Positions 6,610-15,817 of a stretch of 64,000 nucleotides of DNA are shown piece after piece. Below the pieces are notes generated by a model. The model searched no databases. It was not told the DNA's origin and saw only the letters and a program-made list of their open reading frames with translations. The position numbers and the translations under genes are program-made. Every line of letters begins with the position of its first letter. The stretch's first letter is position 1. The stretch lies in NCBI RefSeq assembly GCF_046115515.1, contig NZ_CP175953.1; one strand, 5' to 3'. Source of the stretch: Gracilimonas sp017641085 (GTDB lineage: Bacteria > Bacteroidota > Rhodothermia > Balneolales > Balneolaceae).

Positions 6610-7829
6610 CAGTTCATATAAATTGGATTCGGACTAATACAGAGCAGAAAGATAAGCATACTCAGCCAGCCTATCACGCGCCGGGCCGGGGATAATTTTT
6701 CTTCAATATCGACCGGCGGATGTTCCACCCCAACCACAAAGGCCATGAAAAAGCTCCATACAACCCATATATACGACGCCTGACCGGCCCCCACACCACC
6801 CACAGCATAATCATAGACAACCGATCCTATAATTGAGGCTGCCATCATCGCAAAAATCCAATAACGATCTGAGCGGAAGGCGCGATTCATGAGCACGAAT
6901 AAGATGAATCCCCACACTACATATTCCGCTAAAGGCATGGTGGTATAGCCGGCAATAAATTCCCGGAGCAAGGGAATGGCTTCCGCCCCACCAATAGCAG
7001 TAATCATGGTAAAAAACAGCCTCGCCACTACCCTGTGCTTTTTGTATCCAATAAGGGAATACAAAATATGTCCGCCATCCAGCTGGCCCACTGGCATCAG
7101 GTTCAATGCGGTAAAAAACAGGCCGAGCCATCCCGCAAATAAAAAGGGATAATGATACATCTCCCACATGGGCGGAACGTTATCAAACATAGATGCCAAC
7201 GCAGAATATAACAACGTGTTCCCGACCGTTAATACCCCCTGACCTTCCACTTCATCTGTAATAAACTCCGGATAGGTTCCATTTTGAGCAACATATTCTT
7301 TCAGCTCCTCATGTCCGGAAAAGTTCTGTACATAATCGGCCGGTTCGGGTAAAGTGGCAAAGCCAATCATTAGTACAACCAATGCCACGATGAAACCGGC
7401 TATAGGGCCTGATGCCCCCACATCAAACAGCTTATGCATTTTTCGGATTCGTTCTTTAATCCTGATCACCGCCCCTACTGTGCCTATCCCGATGGGAAGC
7501 GGAATGTAATAGGGCAACGTCACTTTTATGTTGTGGCGAACCGCGGCAAAGTAGTGTCCGAATTCATGAACCGTAAGGAAGGACAGAAACAACCCGGCAA
7601 ATAAGAGGCCTCTGAGTATGTCGGTTGTGTTGGGGATGGAAAATGGGAAAAGAACCGGTTCAAAGCCTACAAAATTGGTGCCGGTCATAGTCACAAAGAA
7701 AAATGTGAGTAAGAACAGCCCCAGATGTTTTAGAATCGTCTTGGTGTCGGGTTTGTTTTTGGGCTCCTCTTTTCTGGAAAGGACTTCAAAATCGCTCGTA
7801 ACTTCCTCTTGATATGGATTTGAACTCAA
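6609..7829 (-). CDS. Site-2-protease-type (M50) membrane metalloprotease
   Basis: 406 residues, multi-pass inner-membrane protein. The zinc motif HEFGHY is in a membrane helix at about residue 104 (FLTVHEFGHYFAA) and the second half-site is NLMPVGQLDGGHI at about 244, with the metal-binding Asp. Such enzymes cut substrates within the membrane and often release signalling domains. No PDZ domain is seen; between the motifs is a soluble insertion of about 80 residues. The reading frame begins at TTG (no ATG is in frame before the first membrane helix), with the basic/acidic N-terminal segment SSNPYQEEV. Adjacent upstream is arginine deiminase (10 bp), downstream a coupled lipoprotein. Confidence 0.9.
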   Translation of the reverse strand: MSSNPYQEEVTSDFEVLSRKEEPKNKPDTKTILKHLGLFLLTFFFVTMTGTNFVGFEPVLFPFSIPNTTDILRGLLFAGLFLSFLTVHEFGHYFAAVRHNIKVTLPYYIPLPIGIGTVGAVIRIKERIRKMHKLFDVGASGPIAGFIVALVVLMIGFATLPEPADYVQNFSGHEELKEYVAQNGTYPEFITDEVEGQGVLTVGNTLLYSALASMFDNVPPMWEMYHYPFLFAGWLGLFFTALNLMPVGQLDGGHILYSLIGYKKHRVVARLFFTMITAIGGAEAIPLLREFIAGYTTMPLAEYVVWGFILFVLMNRAFRSDRYWIFAMMAASIIGSVVYDYAVGGVGAGQASYIWVVWSFFMAFVVGVEHPPVDIEEKLSPARRVIGWLSMLIFLLCISPNPIYMN

Positions 7830-7839
7830 TCGTCTCTTG

Positions 7840-9075
7840 TTATTGGGTTAATGGCTTTCTTGAAATCGGAAGGGTCATACACCGCGCCCCGCCTCTTCCA
7901 CGGCATAGCTCGTGGCCCTGAAAGCTGATGGCTATCTTCTGCCCGGCCTTTGGGGTAAATCCTTCTTTGCCATACTCTTCGATAAACTCAAACTGGTTCA
8001 TCAGGTCATAGCCGTGATCAACCAGGGTATTGAAGGTATTGGTATTGCGCTCGTAACCTACAATTACACCGGGCGCCAGAGCAAAAACGTTGGCGCCGTC
8101 GGTCCATTGTTCACGGAATTGATTCGTTCGGTCTTCGCCACCACACTTGATGAAATTAAAATCTCTTCCGGTTTCTTCTTCCAGCGCAGATTGTAACGAG
8201 CTTTTCATTTCTGTTTTGATGGAGTCTCCATCCTTAAACAGGGCAACAACATTGTTTTTCTGCTCTAAAATAGCCGGGGGAAATACAATACACTCACTTA
8301 CATCAGCAAACGTAAAAATAGTATCAAGGTGCATGGACGAACGCTGTTTGGGGATATCTACCGCCAACACTGTTTCCACTCCACTGTTCAGCAGACCTTC
8401 TGTGCCCTTCATCAATCCGCTGAAGGACGTTCGCTCGCTCATCCCGATTAGCACAAGCTTGTTTGAAACCACCAATACATCTCCGCCTTCTATCGACTGA
8501 TGCCCGGATATTTTAATAGCATCTTCCCTTACGCTTTCAAACAAAGGATGAAACTCCACCAACGTTTCCATAAGCAGCGACTCTCGCAAGCGGGCTTTTT
8601 TGGCAGCTCTTGAAATAAGAATATTGTCTCCTACAACTGCTGCCAGGTCCCGCGTAAAAAGCAGGTTGGGGGAAGGATTCAGGGAAAACCCTTTTGAGCG
8701 TTCCAGATATCCCTGAGTAACAAACACCAGCAGCTCTTTGGGATCAAGTTTCCGAAGTTCCTTTTCCACCACATGCAGGTTTTCTTCTGGAAACTCCTTA
8801 ATCAACTGTTCAATAAAAAATAGCCGGGCGTCTTCATTCTTAAATACCTCTGTCAAAAGGTCCAGAATCTCGATCACATTTCCACCTGCCGGCATGGCCG
8901 TTTTAAAAACCTCCAGCATATCCAGATGCTCTATCCGTGCATCTTCCTCAAAGATTATGTCGTCGAACAACAGTTCGTCTTTAAGCTCGGGATTTACCAG
9001 GGAAACTTCGTGTCCGGGCGTGTGAACGATTACTCCCTGCAGGTGACCTATTTCTGAAGAAACATTTATATCCAT
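7840..9075 (-). CDS. arcA: Arginine deiminase
   Basis: 411 residues from the ATG at 9073-9075; a further in-frame ATG (9132) adds 19 unconserved residues. The enzyme hydrolyses arginine to citrulline and ammonia. Motifs: LQGVIVHTPGHEV near the N-terminus, FTRDLAAVVGDNI, SIEGGDVLV (catalytic Asp region), SMHLDTIFT (catalytic His) and the terminal GGARCMTLPISR with the nucleophilic Cys. Ornithine carbamoyltransferase and carbamate kinase genes are not nearby, so it is not in a classical arc operon; it is next to an M50 protease gene 10 bp downstream. In this lineage it may feed citrulline to other routes, which is inference. Confidence 0.93.
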   Translation of the reverse strand: MDINVSSEIGHLQGVIVHTPGHEVSLVNPELKDELLFDDIIFEEDARIEHLDMLEVFKTAMPAGGNVIEILDLLTEVFKNEDARLFFIEQLIKEFPEENLHVVEKELRKLDPKELLVFVTQGYLERSKGFSLNPSPNLLFTRDLAAVVGDNILISRAAKKARLRESLLMETLVEFHPLFESVREDAIKISGHQSIEGGDVLVVSNKLVLIGMSERTSFSGLMKGTEGLLNSGVETVLAVDIPKQRSSMHLDTIFTFADVSECIVFPPAILEQKNNVVALFKDGDSIKTEMKSSLQSALEEETGRDFNFIKCGGEDRTNQFREQWTDGANVFALAPGVIVGYERNTNTFNTLVDHGYDLMNQFEFIEEYGKEGFTPKAGQKIAISFQGHELCRGRGGARCMTLPISRKPLTQ

Positions 9076-9194
9076 AAAATGGTTGAGTGGTTGATTGTCA
9101 GAGCCGTGAAATATAACGGTTACAATCGGCATTTATAAGAAGTAATTGGCTGAGTGAATCAATATCTTGACCGCCAAGCAAATGAAATGAGAGT

Positions 9195-10049
9195 ATGACT
9201 TCAAAGACAGAAATAGAATCGTTGCTTTTTTTAATGGATGATCCTGATCCGTTTGTTCAACAAAGTGTGGAGAGCCGGCTGCAGGAACTTGGAGAGAAAG
9301 CGGTGCCTCTGCTAGATGAGTATCGTTCAGAAATTAGCGGGGAAGACGCCAAAAGCCGGGTGAATGATGTAATTCACAAGCTTACTTTTGACACGCTTGA
9401 GTCAGATTTTATAGAAATTCTCGAAAATGGCATTAAGACCCGAAAATCCCTCGAGACCGCCATTTTTACCCTTGCCCGTTTTGGGAACCCCACGCTTCGC
9501 ATTTCAGAATACCAAAAGAAGCTGGATCATTTTGCCCAGATGATTGAGCCGCAGATTAAGTATAAGCTTGATGAAAAGCGCAAGATGAAGCGCATGCTTA
9601 AATTCATCTTTGAAGACCTGAACTTTCGGGGAGATACAGAATTCTATCACGCCCCCGGGAACTGTTTTTTAAACCAGGTGATTGATCGCCGTAAAGGGCT
9701 GCCTATTTCACTAAGCCTGATTGTCATGTTTATCGCCCGCCGGCTGGAAATGCCTTTTTTCGGGATCAACATGCCTATTCATTTTATGCTGAATTACGTG
9801 GGAGATAAAGAAGAGCTTTTGATTGACCCCTATGATGACGGCGCCATCGTTACGTACGATCAGTGCTATTTCTTTTTGAAGAAGAATAATATCGATCCCC
9901 GCCCCGAACATTTTCAGATAGCCACAAACCTGGATATTGTGTTGAGATGTATTCGGAACCTCATCCACAGTTATGAACGGCAGGAAGAGCCCGAAAGAGT
10001 TGAAGACCTTCGCAAGCTGCTGAACGTAACAGAAATGTATCAGGACTGA
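9195..10049 (+). CDS. SirB1-type transglutaminase-like protein
   Basis: 284 residues. The N-terminal about 90 residues look like helical repeats (LLFLMDDPDPFVQQSVESRL). The rest is the Transglut_core2 (SirB1) domain: NCFLNQVIDRRKGLPISLSL at about residue 155, then RRLEMPFFGINMPIHFML and LIDPYDDGAIVTYDQC. The Cys/His/Asp set of the transglutaminase fold is present (C in NCFLNQV, H in MPIHFM, D in LIDPYD). Family members are widespread and largely uncharacterised. It is followed after 3 bp by a DUF3052 gene. Confidence 0.9.
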   Translation: MTSKTEIESLLFLMDDPDPFVQQSVESRLQELGEKAVPLLDEYRSEISGEDAKSRVNDVIHKLTFDTLESDFIEILENGIKTRKSLETAIFTLARFGNPTLRISEYQKKLDHFAQMIEPQIKYKLDEKRKMKRMLKFIFEDLNFRGDTEFYHAPGNCFLNQVIDRRKGLPISLSLIVMFIARRLEMPFFGINMPIHFMLNYVGDKEELLIDPYDDGAIVTYDQCYFFLKKNNIDPRPEHFQIATNLDIVLRCIRNLIHSYERQEEPERVEDLRKLLNVTEMYQD

Positions 10050-10052
10050 CCA

Positions 10053-10460
10053 ATGGCCGGCTATTCAGGAACTCCTCTCCTGAAAAAACTGGGCATCAAG
10101 CCCGGTTATGCAATCCTGCTTGTTAACCCTCCTGACTACTTTCAGAAATTATTAGGCCCACTACCCGAGGCTTCACGCTTTGTTGATATTAACCACTCAA
10201 AGCCACTGCCTTTCATTCACCTTTTTTGCCGTAATGAAAAAGAGCTCCACAACTTGCTTCCTCCATTAAAAGATAAGTTGGCTAAAGACGGAAGCCTTTG
10301 GGTTTCCTGGATCAAAAAATCGTCAAAGCTTACCACGGATATTACCGGAAATGAAGTTCGTGCACTGGGCCTACAAATCGGACTGGTTGATGTAAAGGTG
10401 TGCGCGGTTGATGAAGACTGGTCGGGCCTGAAGTTTATGTATCGAAAAGAGGATCGTTAA
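10053..10460 (+). CDS. DUF3052-family protein
   Basis: 135 residues starting MAGYSGTPLLKKLGIKPGY, the typical opening of DUF3052, followed by the central LWVSWIKKSSKLTTDITGNEVRALGL block and the ending VCAVDEDWSGLKFMYRKEDR. Cytoplasmic; biochemical role unknown. It starts 3 bp after the SirB1-like gene, so the two are co-transcribed, and its stop overlaps the stop of the convergent kinase gene by 4 bp. Confidence 0.9.
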   Translation: MAGYSGTPLLKKLGIKPGYAILLVNPPDYFQKLLGPLPEASRFVDINHSKPLPFIHLFCRNEKELHNLLPPLKDKLAKDGSLWVSWIKKSSKLTTDITGNEVRALGLQIGLVDVKVCAVDEDWSGLKFMYRKEDR

Positions 10461-11929
10461 TCAGTCGTTTTACCGGAAGGAAACTTAAAGATGTACTCAG
10501 CTCCACCCACTTCTCTGTTATTCACCTGCATCTTTGCCTTTAAGTGAGATGCAAATGAGTCGATAAGCATTTCTCCAAGACTCTCGTCATCGGATTGATC
10601 AAATCCGGGTGGCAAGCCGGGGCCATTATCGGAAACGATAAGCACGATGTCATCGCCAATCTGCTTCAATCGTATGCGAAGTTCTCCGCGCCGGTTTTTA
10701 CTGAACGCGTGTTTGTAAGCGTTAACCACCAATTCGTTAATCAGAAGCCCACAGGGAATTACCCGTTCGGTTTCAAGCAGCACTTCTTCCATTTCAAATT
10801 TGAGCTCAACGGCTTCTTTATAATCCGTAAAGGTTCTGTGTATGGCCTCTACTAAATCTCTGATGTAGGTATTGAGCTTAATATCAGATAGAGACTCCGT
10901 TTTATACAGTTTCTCATGCACCAATGCCACCGATTGAATACGTGCCTGGGTGTCTTGCAACACTATTTTTGCTTCCCGGCTTTCCGTATTTCCCTCCTGA
11001 AGGTGAATAAGGCCCGATACTATAGCCAGGCTGTTTTTTACCCGGTGATGGATTTCCCTCAGCAAAACTTCTTTCTGCTCTAAGTTGGCTTGAATCGTCT
11101 TTGTTTTGGCGTTCACGCTGCGCTTTAGGCTAATCACCCAGCCCACTACCATAATGATTAATAACGCGGAGGCACCTGCAATCAAATACAGATAAAACTG
11201 CGGAATGCCCCGAAAGGTCAGGTCCTCCGGGGTTCTGAGAAATAATTTAAAGGTTCGTTCTTTGGGAAACTCCGGGTTGTACTCTGTTATAATCCCTTTC
11301 ACGGAAATTCTATCTCCAACCCCCAACACATCGAAGTCAAAACGGTCATACAAGCTGTGAAAATTGGACACATATACCATCATGCTTTTGGATGACCCTT
11401 CAGCAGAAATTCGCACATACTTGCCATTAAACGTGCTGCCTTTTTCAATAATTTTTCCTTCTCCCTCTGCCAACATCCCGAGATAATTCTGTGGCGACTC
11501 TATGACTACTGATAACGGACGTACTTTAATCGGAGATGAAGTCTTATAAACCCTGTATGAATCAATGTGAACTTCCGCCAGCCCATTGTACCGTTCAATT
11601 TTTCCTGTGGCTACGATGCTGTCGCCGACTTCGAATGGTGTTTCTATTTCCATCGCAAATACGGACATGCCCGCAGAATCATTCTGCACAAATGCCTGAA
11701 GATAGTGCTCATGAAGTAATCCGGTTTCAATATTAGCGATGCCGGTTATGCTTACTTCCTCCCCAAAATAATCCAGCGTGTTATCGATATTTGTATCGGA
11801 GCGGATTTCAGAAAACGTCCAAAAAGAATCGTAGTCAGACTGTGCCTTTACTTCGAAACTGAAAAAACCTGCCGATACAACTAAACCTAAGAGAAACCAC
11901 CCAAGGCGAGTACCAAAATTTTCAATCAT
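10457..11929 (-). CDS. HisKA_2 sensor histidine kinase with OB-fold-like periplasmic region
   Basis: 490 residues. Signal peptide/first helix (1-30), a periplasmic region of about 220 residues made of two OB-fold-like halves (GEEVSITGIANI, GDSIVATGKIERY; GDRISVKGIITEY), one membrane helix (about 247-268, FYLYLIAGASALLIIMVVGW), then the kinase: LREIHHRVKNSLAIVSGL with both histidines, RIQSVALVHEKLY, and a complete GHKL ATPase (NELVVNAYKHAF; VSDNGPGLP). Of the three HisKA_2 proteins in the window this one has the canonical phosphoacceptor. OB-fold modules more often bind nucleic acid or oligosaccharides; the ligand here is unknown. No response regulator is adjacent; a leftward symporter gene lies upstream by 141 bp. 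Confidence 0.9.
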   Translation of the reverse strand: MIENFGTRLGWFLLGLVVSAGFFSFEVKAQSDYDSFWTFSEIRSDTNIDNTLDYFGEEVSITGIANIETGLLHEHYLQAFVQNDSAGMSVFAMEIETPFEVGDSIVATGKIERYNGLAEVHIDSYRVYKTSSPIKVRPLSVVIESPQNYLGMLAEGEGKIIEKGSTFNGKYVRISAEGSSKSMMVYVSNFHSLYDRFDFDVLGVGDRISVKGIITEYNPEFPKERTFKLFLRTPEDLTFRGIPQFYLYLIAGASALLIIMVVGWVISLKRSVNAKTKTIQANLEQKEVLLREIHHRVKNSLAIVSGLIHLQEGNTESREAKIVLQDTQARIQSVALVHEKLYKTESLSDIKLNTYIRDLVEAIHRTFTDYKEAVELKFEMEEVLLETERVIPCGLLINELVVNAYKHAFSKNRRGELRIRLKQIGDDIVLIVSDNGPGLPPGFDQSDDESLGEMLIDSFASHLKAKMQVNNREVGGAEYIFKFPSGKTTD

Positions 11930-12070
11930 TATTCACACTAAAGTTAACCTAAAGCCGGTGGGTTTTAATGACCCTGTTCTAATTAGAAAATAATGTTTTC
12001 ATCTTTATATCTATAATATTTTTATGACTTTTTATCCAACCATGCATGTCCGTCGTTAATTCTATTACGA

Positions 12071-13771
12071 TCAAATCTTCCTCACCACGGCCCAAACAAA
12101 GATACAGCCACCCAGTAGAAACCCGATTCCGGTCCCTGCATTAAAGAAGAAAATTTGCCCCAGTCCATATAGGAAAAAGAAAATAGCTCCCAGCGACATT
12201 CCAATATTCACAAGCTGAGGCAGCAAGCGGTCGGTCGTGTAGTTTCCACCCCTATATCCTGACCAGCTGCCCATCGGGGTTACTTTAGCATAGAATTTTT
12301 TAAGTGTCTCTTCCGATTCCGGCTTGGTCACAAAGGTTGCTGCCAACCAGATTATTGTTGAAAAAGTGGTTGTAAATATCATGCTCCCGGAAAAGTCATA
12401 GCCCATTTGACTCGAAAATACCGCCCCGATAAAGGCTGCTACCATTGCTGAAATTTCGCTCCAGGCATTAATTCTCCACCAGAACCATCTAAGTAAAAGC
12501 ACACCTCCAATTCCGGCACTAAGAGACAGGATAAACTCCCACCCGCCCGAAACGGAGTCAAAGAAGTAGGAAACACCGACCCCCAGGGCAGCCATCAGTA
12601 ATGTGGCGACCCGAGAGATGAACACATAGTGCTTTTGGGCCTTCTCTTTGTTTTCAAATTCTTCTTCGTTTTTTATGAACCGCTTATAGAAGTCGTTTAC
12701 CACGTAGGAGGTTCCCCAGTTCAACTGCGTGGAAATAGTGGATACAAATGCGGAGAGAAAAGCCACCATCAACAAGCCCATCCAGCCAACAGGAAGAACT
12801 TCAAGCATCATTAATGGGTAACCGGTTTCAGGATCTTCAAGACCCGGGAATACAACCAGAGCAACCAAGCCAACTAATATCCATGGCCAGGGACGAACGG
12901 CATACATCAGAATATTGAACAATAAGGTTCCGCCGACCGCATTTTTCTCATCTTTAGCGGAAAACATTCGCTGGGCAATATATCCTCCGCCACCCGGCTC
13001 AGCTCCGGGATACCAGGCCGCCCACCAGTTCATCCCCAGCCAAATGAACGCCGTAGTCAGTGCTATTTCAGGATTGGTGAAGGGGTTGAAACTCAAAATA
13101 TCATAATTAGCCACCTCACCAAGCTGTGACTTAAGCTCGGATAACCCGCCAACATGATCTACAGAAAAGTAAGCCAGAGCTATTGTCCCTGCCATTGCGA
13201 GGATAAACTGAACAAAGTCTGTTACCATCACTCCCCACAAACCGGATATTGCTATGTATATGCCAATCAGCCCATACAGCACCAGGATAGCCACCCACTG
13301 ATCGGCGCCTGTAACAACCGTTAGAATTTTAGCCATGCCAACCGTAACCCACCCCATAATGATGCAGTTGAATGGAAAGGCGAAATACAGTGCCCGAAAT
13401 CCCCTAAGAAAACTGGCCGGCTTCCCGCCGTAGCGTAGTTCAATAAACTCCACATCGGTTATTACGTCCGCCCGTTTCCAGAGTTTGGCGTAGATGAATA
13501 CGGTCACAATACCTGAAATCATCCAGTTCCACCAGAACCAATTTCCCGCAATCCCCTGTTTTGCAACAATTCCGGTAATAGCAAGGGGAGTATCTGCTGC
13601 AAAGGTAGTGGCCACCATCGAAACCCCAACCAGCCACCAGGGCAGGTTTTTTCCACCGGCGAAGAAATCGTCAAGTGACTCTTGCCCTCTTACCTTAGCT
13701 GCCCACGCAACGGCTATCATTAATAGTATATATCCGGCAACAACGAGATAATCGGCTGTCTCAAAGGGCAT
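12071..13771 (-). CDS. Sodium:solute symporter (SSS family)
   Basis: 566 residues with 13 to 15 predicted membrane helices. Family signatures: DDFFAGGKNLPWWLVGVSMVATTFAADTPL near the N-terminus (shown here across residues about 33-62), GIYIAISGLWGVMVTDFVQF, and SAFVSTISTQLNWGTSYVVNDFY with the Na2-site serines. Members import sugars, amino acids, nucleosides or ions with sodium; the substrate cannot be told from the sequence. Starts with ATG at 13769-13771. It is flanked on both sides by sensor kinases with HisKA_2 domains. Confidence 0.92.
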   Translation of the reverse strand: MPFETADYLVVAGYILLMIAVAWAAKVRGQESLDDFFAGGKNLPWWLVGVSMVATTFAADTPLAITGIVAKQGIAGNWFWWNWMISGIVTVFIYAKLWKRADVITDVEFIELRYGGKPASFLRGFRALYFAFPFNCIIMGWVTVGMAKILTVVTGADQWVAILVLYGLIGIYIAISGLWGVMVTDFVQFILAMAGTIALAYFSVDHVGGLSELKSQLGEVANYDILSFNPFTNPEIALTTAFIWLGMNWWAAWYPGAEPGGGGYIAQRMFSAKDEKNAVGGTLLFNILMYAVRPWPWILVGLVALVVFPGLEDPETGYPLMMLEVLPVGWMGLLMVAFLSAFVSTISTQLNWGTSYVVNDFYKRFIKNEEEFENKEKAQKHYVFISRVATLLMAALGVGVSYFFDSVSGGWEFILSLSAGIGGVLLLRWFWWRINAWSEISAMVAAFIGAVFSSQMGYDFSGSMIFTTTFSTIIWLAATFVTKPESEETLKKFYAKVTPMGSWSGYRGGNYTTDRLLPQLVNIGMSLGAIFFFLYGLGQIFFFNAGTGIGFLLGGCIFVWAVVRKI

Positions 13772-13986
13772 ATTTCGATCTAATTTTGTTTTCTTGATTC
13801 CATGAATATCAATGAGAAGAGTATAGCTAAAAATATTTTGTCTATTTCAACCTGAAGAATAATAACAACACTGGTTTTGTTAATTATTATTTATTTAGTT
13901 GGACTTATTGCTCCCGTTCTGTTATTCTCCGAAAAGGTAAGGCAATGAATGGTTTACGGACTTTAGGGTTTCAGCTCAGTATATAA

Positions 13987-15741
13987 ATGGATACTAACAG
14001 AAGTTTTGCAAAAAGCTCTTTCAGGCGGCTCCATATAGACAGAAAGATGATGGGCATCCTCGTCGTTTTTACGGTCTTGGGGATTTTTCTTACAATATCG
14101 GTTATTGTAGCCACCAACACGCTCTCTGGGCTCAGGGGTTACTCAACCTTTCAGGTAAACTGGACGGAAGCTCGCAAAGATGCCGCTTTTCACCTTCTCA
14201 ACTACATCAACACGGGGGACGATGTTTACCTGGTCGGATTTAAAGACGCAATGCAGTTGATCGATAATGCTTCAAATATTCGAAGTGAGCTTAAAGCGGA
14301 GGATACAGACACTGCCTATCTGCGCAAGCTATTTATCGAGTGCCATACCGTTCCTGATGATATTGACAATATGATCCGCACTTACCAATGGTTTCATTCT
14401 TTTGGGGATTTTCAAATTGCTATTCAGGAGTGGATAGATTCTGATGGCACCATGAGAGAAATGGAGGAACTGGCTAATGAGGCACAGATGCTTGTCAACA
14501 CAAATTCTTTGACTCTTGAACGGCAACAAGAACTCACAAACCAAGTATTAGCTTTAGATCAAAGGCTAAGAGGATCTAAACTCCGGCTGGCTGCCGCTCT
14601 TTCTTCGGGAACACAGCTTTTAAATTTCATTATGCTGTGGATTGCTGTCTCTCTTGGGTTAATCTTGTTGATCACCGGTGGTATGTTATCTTTTCGATTT
14701 TTGAAAAGCATTAAAAACTGGGAAAGAGAGATCGAGATTAATGAGCAGAAGTACAGATCACTGTATGAGCAAAATCCCAATGCCGTATTCTCACTATCCA
14801 GAGATGGGCTTCTAATTTCTGCCAATCAAGTATTCGAAAAAGCTGTAGGCATGCGGGCAGAAGTATTGAGAGGGTCAACTATTGACCGGTTTGTAGAGAA
14901 ATCAGATATCAAAAAACTCCAGTTCCATTTTCACCGAACGCTGGAAGGAACCCCACAGCATTATGAGACAGCTGTTGTTTTAAAAAAATCAGCTCCTATG
15001 CATGTAGAGGTCACAAATTTGCCTATGGTTGTTGATGGTGAAATTATTGGCGTTTACGGTATTGCCCGCGACATTACTTATAGAAAGGAAGCAGAACTGA
15101 AAATAAAAGAGCAGCTGGAAGAGAAAACTCACCTTATAGCAGAAGTCCATGACCGGGTGAAGAATAACCTGGCTTTAGTTTCCAGCCTGATACAATTACA
15201 ACAAAATCTATCAAAACAACCAAGTTCCGGAAGCTTCTTTGATAATACGATTTCCCGAATCCACTCCATGGCGATGGTGCATGAGCGATTATATCAAAAC
15301 GAAACTTTTTCAAGCATCAGAATGGATGAATATGTAAATGAACTTTTAGAAACCATTCAGCGAAAATACTCTTCTCCTTCGGCCAATGTTGAATTAATAA
15401 CTCAAACCAACCCTGTTACATTAAGCATCAAGCAGTCCATCCCAACCGGACTTCTACTGAATGAACTTTTGGTGAATGCATTTAAACATGGCATAACTGA
15501 GGATAAAGGAAAGATTGAAGTCTATCTTTCGCAGGAAGATGATGAGGTTGTCATCAAAGTTTCTGATACAGGCCCGGGACTATGCGAAGACTTTGACCTT
15601 AAACAGGCCAAAACCCTGGGGATGACTTTAATTTCGGTGTTACTCCGGCAACTGGATGCCGATTACCAATTATCTAATGAAGAGGGAACAACATTTACTA
15701 TTCGCTTTAATGGTAAAGACGTCCTATCCAGGGCGGGCTGA
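13987..15741 (+). CDS. PAS-containing HisKA_2 sensor kinase
   Basis: 584 residues. Two membrane helices (about 21-43 and 214-236) enclose a four-helix-bundle-like periplasmic sensor of about 170 residues. A PAS domain follows (about 257-372: YRSLYEQNPNAVFSLSRDGL, IIGVYGIARDITYRKEAE), then LIAEVHDRVKNNLALVSSLIQ, RIHSMAMVHERLY and a full GHKL ATPase (NELLVNAFKHG; VSDTGPGL). The H box reads V-H-D-R, so the histidine directly before RVKNN is Asp while the preceding His is kept; whether it still autophosphorylates is uncertain. Divergently transcribed from the symporter gene with 215 bp between; no partner receiver gene is adjacent. Confidence 0.9.
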   Translation: MDTNRSFAKSSFRRLHIDRKMMGILVVFTVLGIFLTISVIVATNTLSGLRGYSTFQVNWTEARKDAAFHLLNYINTGDDVYLVGFKDAMQLIDNASNIRSELKAEDTDTAYLRKLFIECHTVPDDIDNMIRTYQWFHSFGDFQIAIQEWIDSDGTMREMEELANEAQMLVNTNSLTLERQQELTNQVLALDQRLRGSKLRLAAALSSGTQLLNFIMLWIAVSLGLILLITGGMLSFRFLKSIKNWEREIEINEQKYRSLYEQNPNAVFSLSRDGLLISANQVFEKAVGMRAEVLRGSTIDRFVEKSDIKKLQFHFHRTLEGTPQHYETAVVLKKSAPMHVEVTNLPMVVDGEIIGVYGIARDITYRKEAELKIKEQLEEKTHLIAEVHDRVKNNLALVSSLIQLQQNLSKQPSSGSFFDNTISRIHSMAMVHERLYQNETFSSIRMDEYVNELLETIQRKYSSPSANVELITQTNPVTLSIKQSIPTGLLLNELLVNAFKHGITEDKGKIEVYLSQEDDEVVIKVSDTGPGLCEDFDLKQAKTLGMTLISVLLRQLDADYQLSNEEGTTFTIRFNGKDVLSRAG

Positions 15742-15817
15742 TAAGACTGATAAATTCTTTTTCGAAAACCGGTGTTCATAGGAGGAGTATAACAGAAAAA
15801 TTTAGTTACTTCTTACT

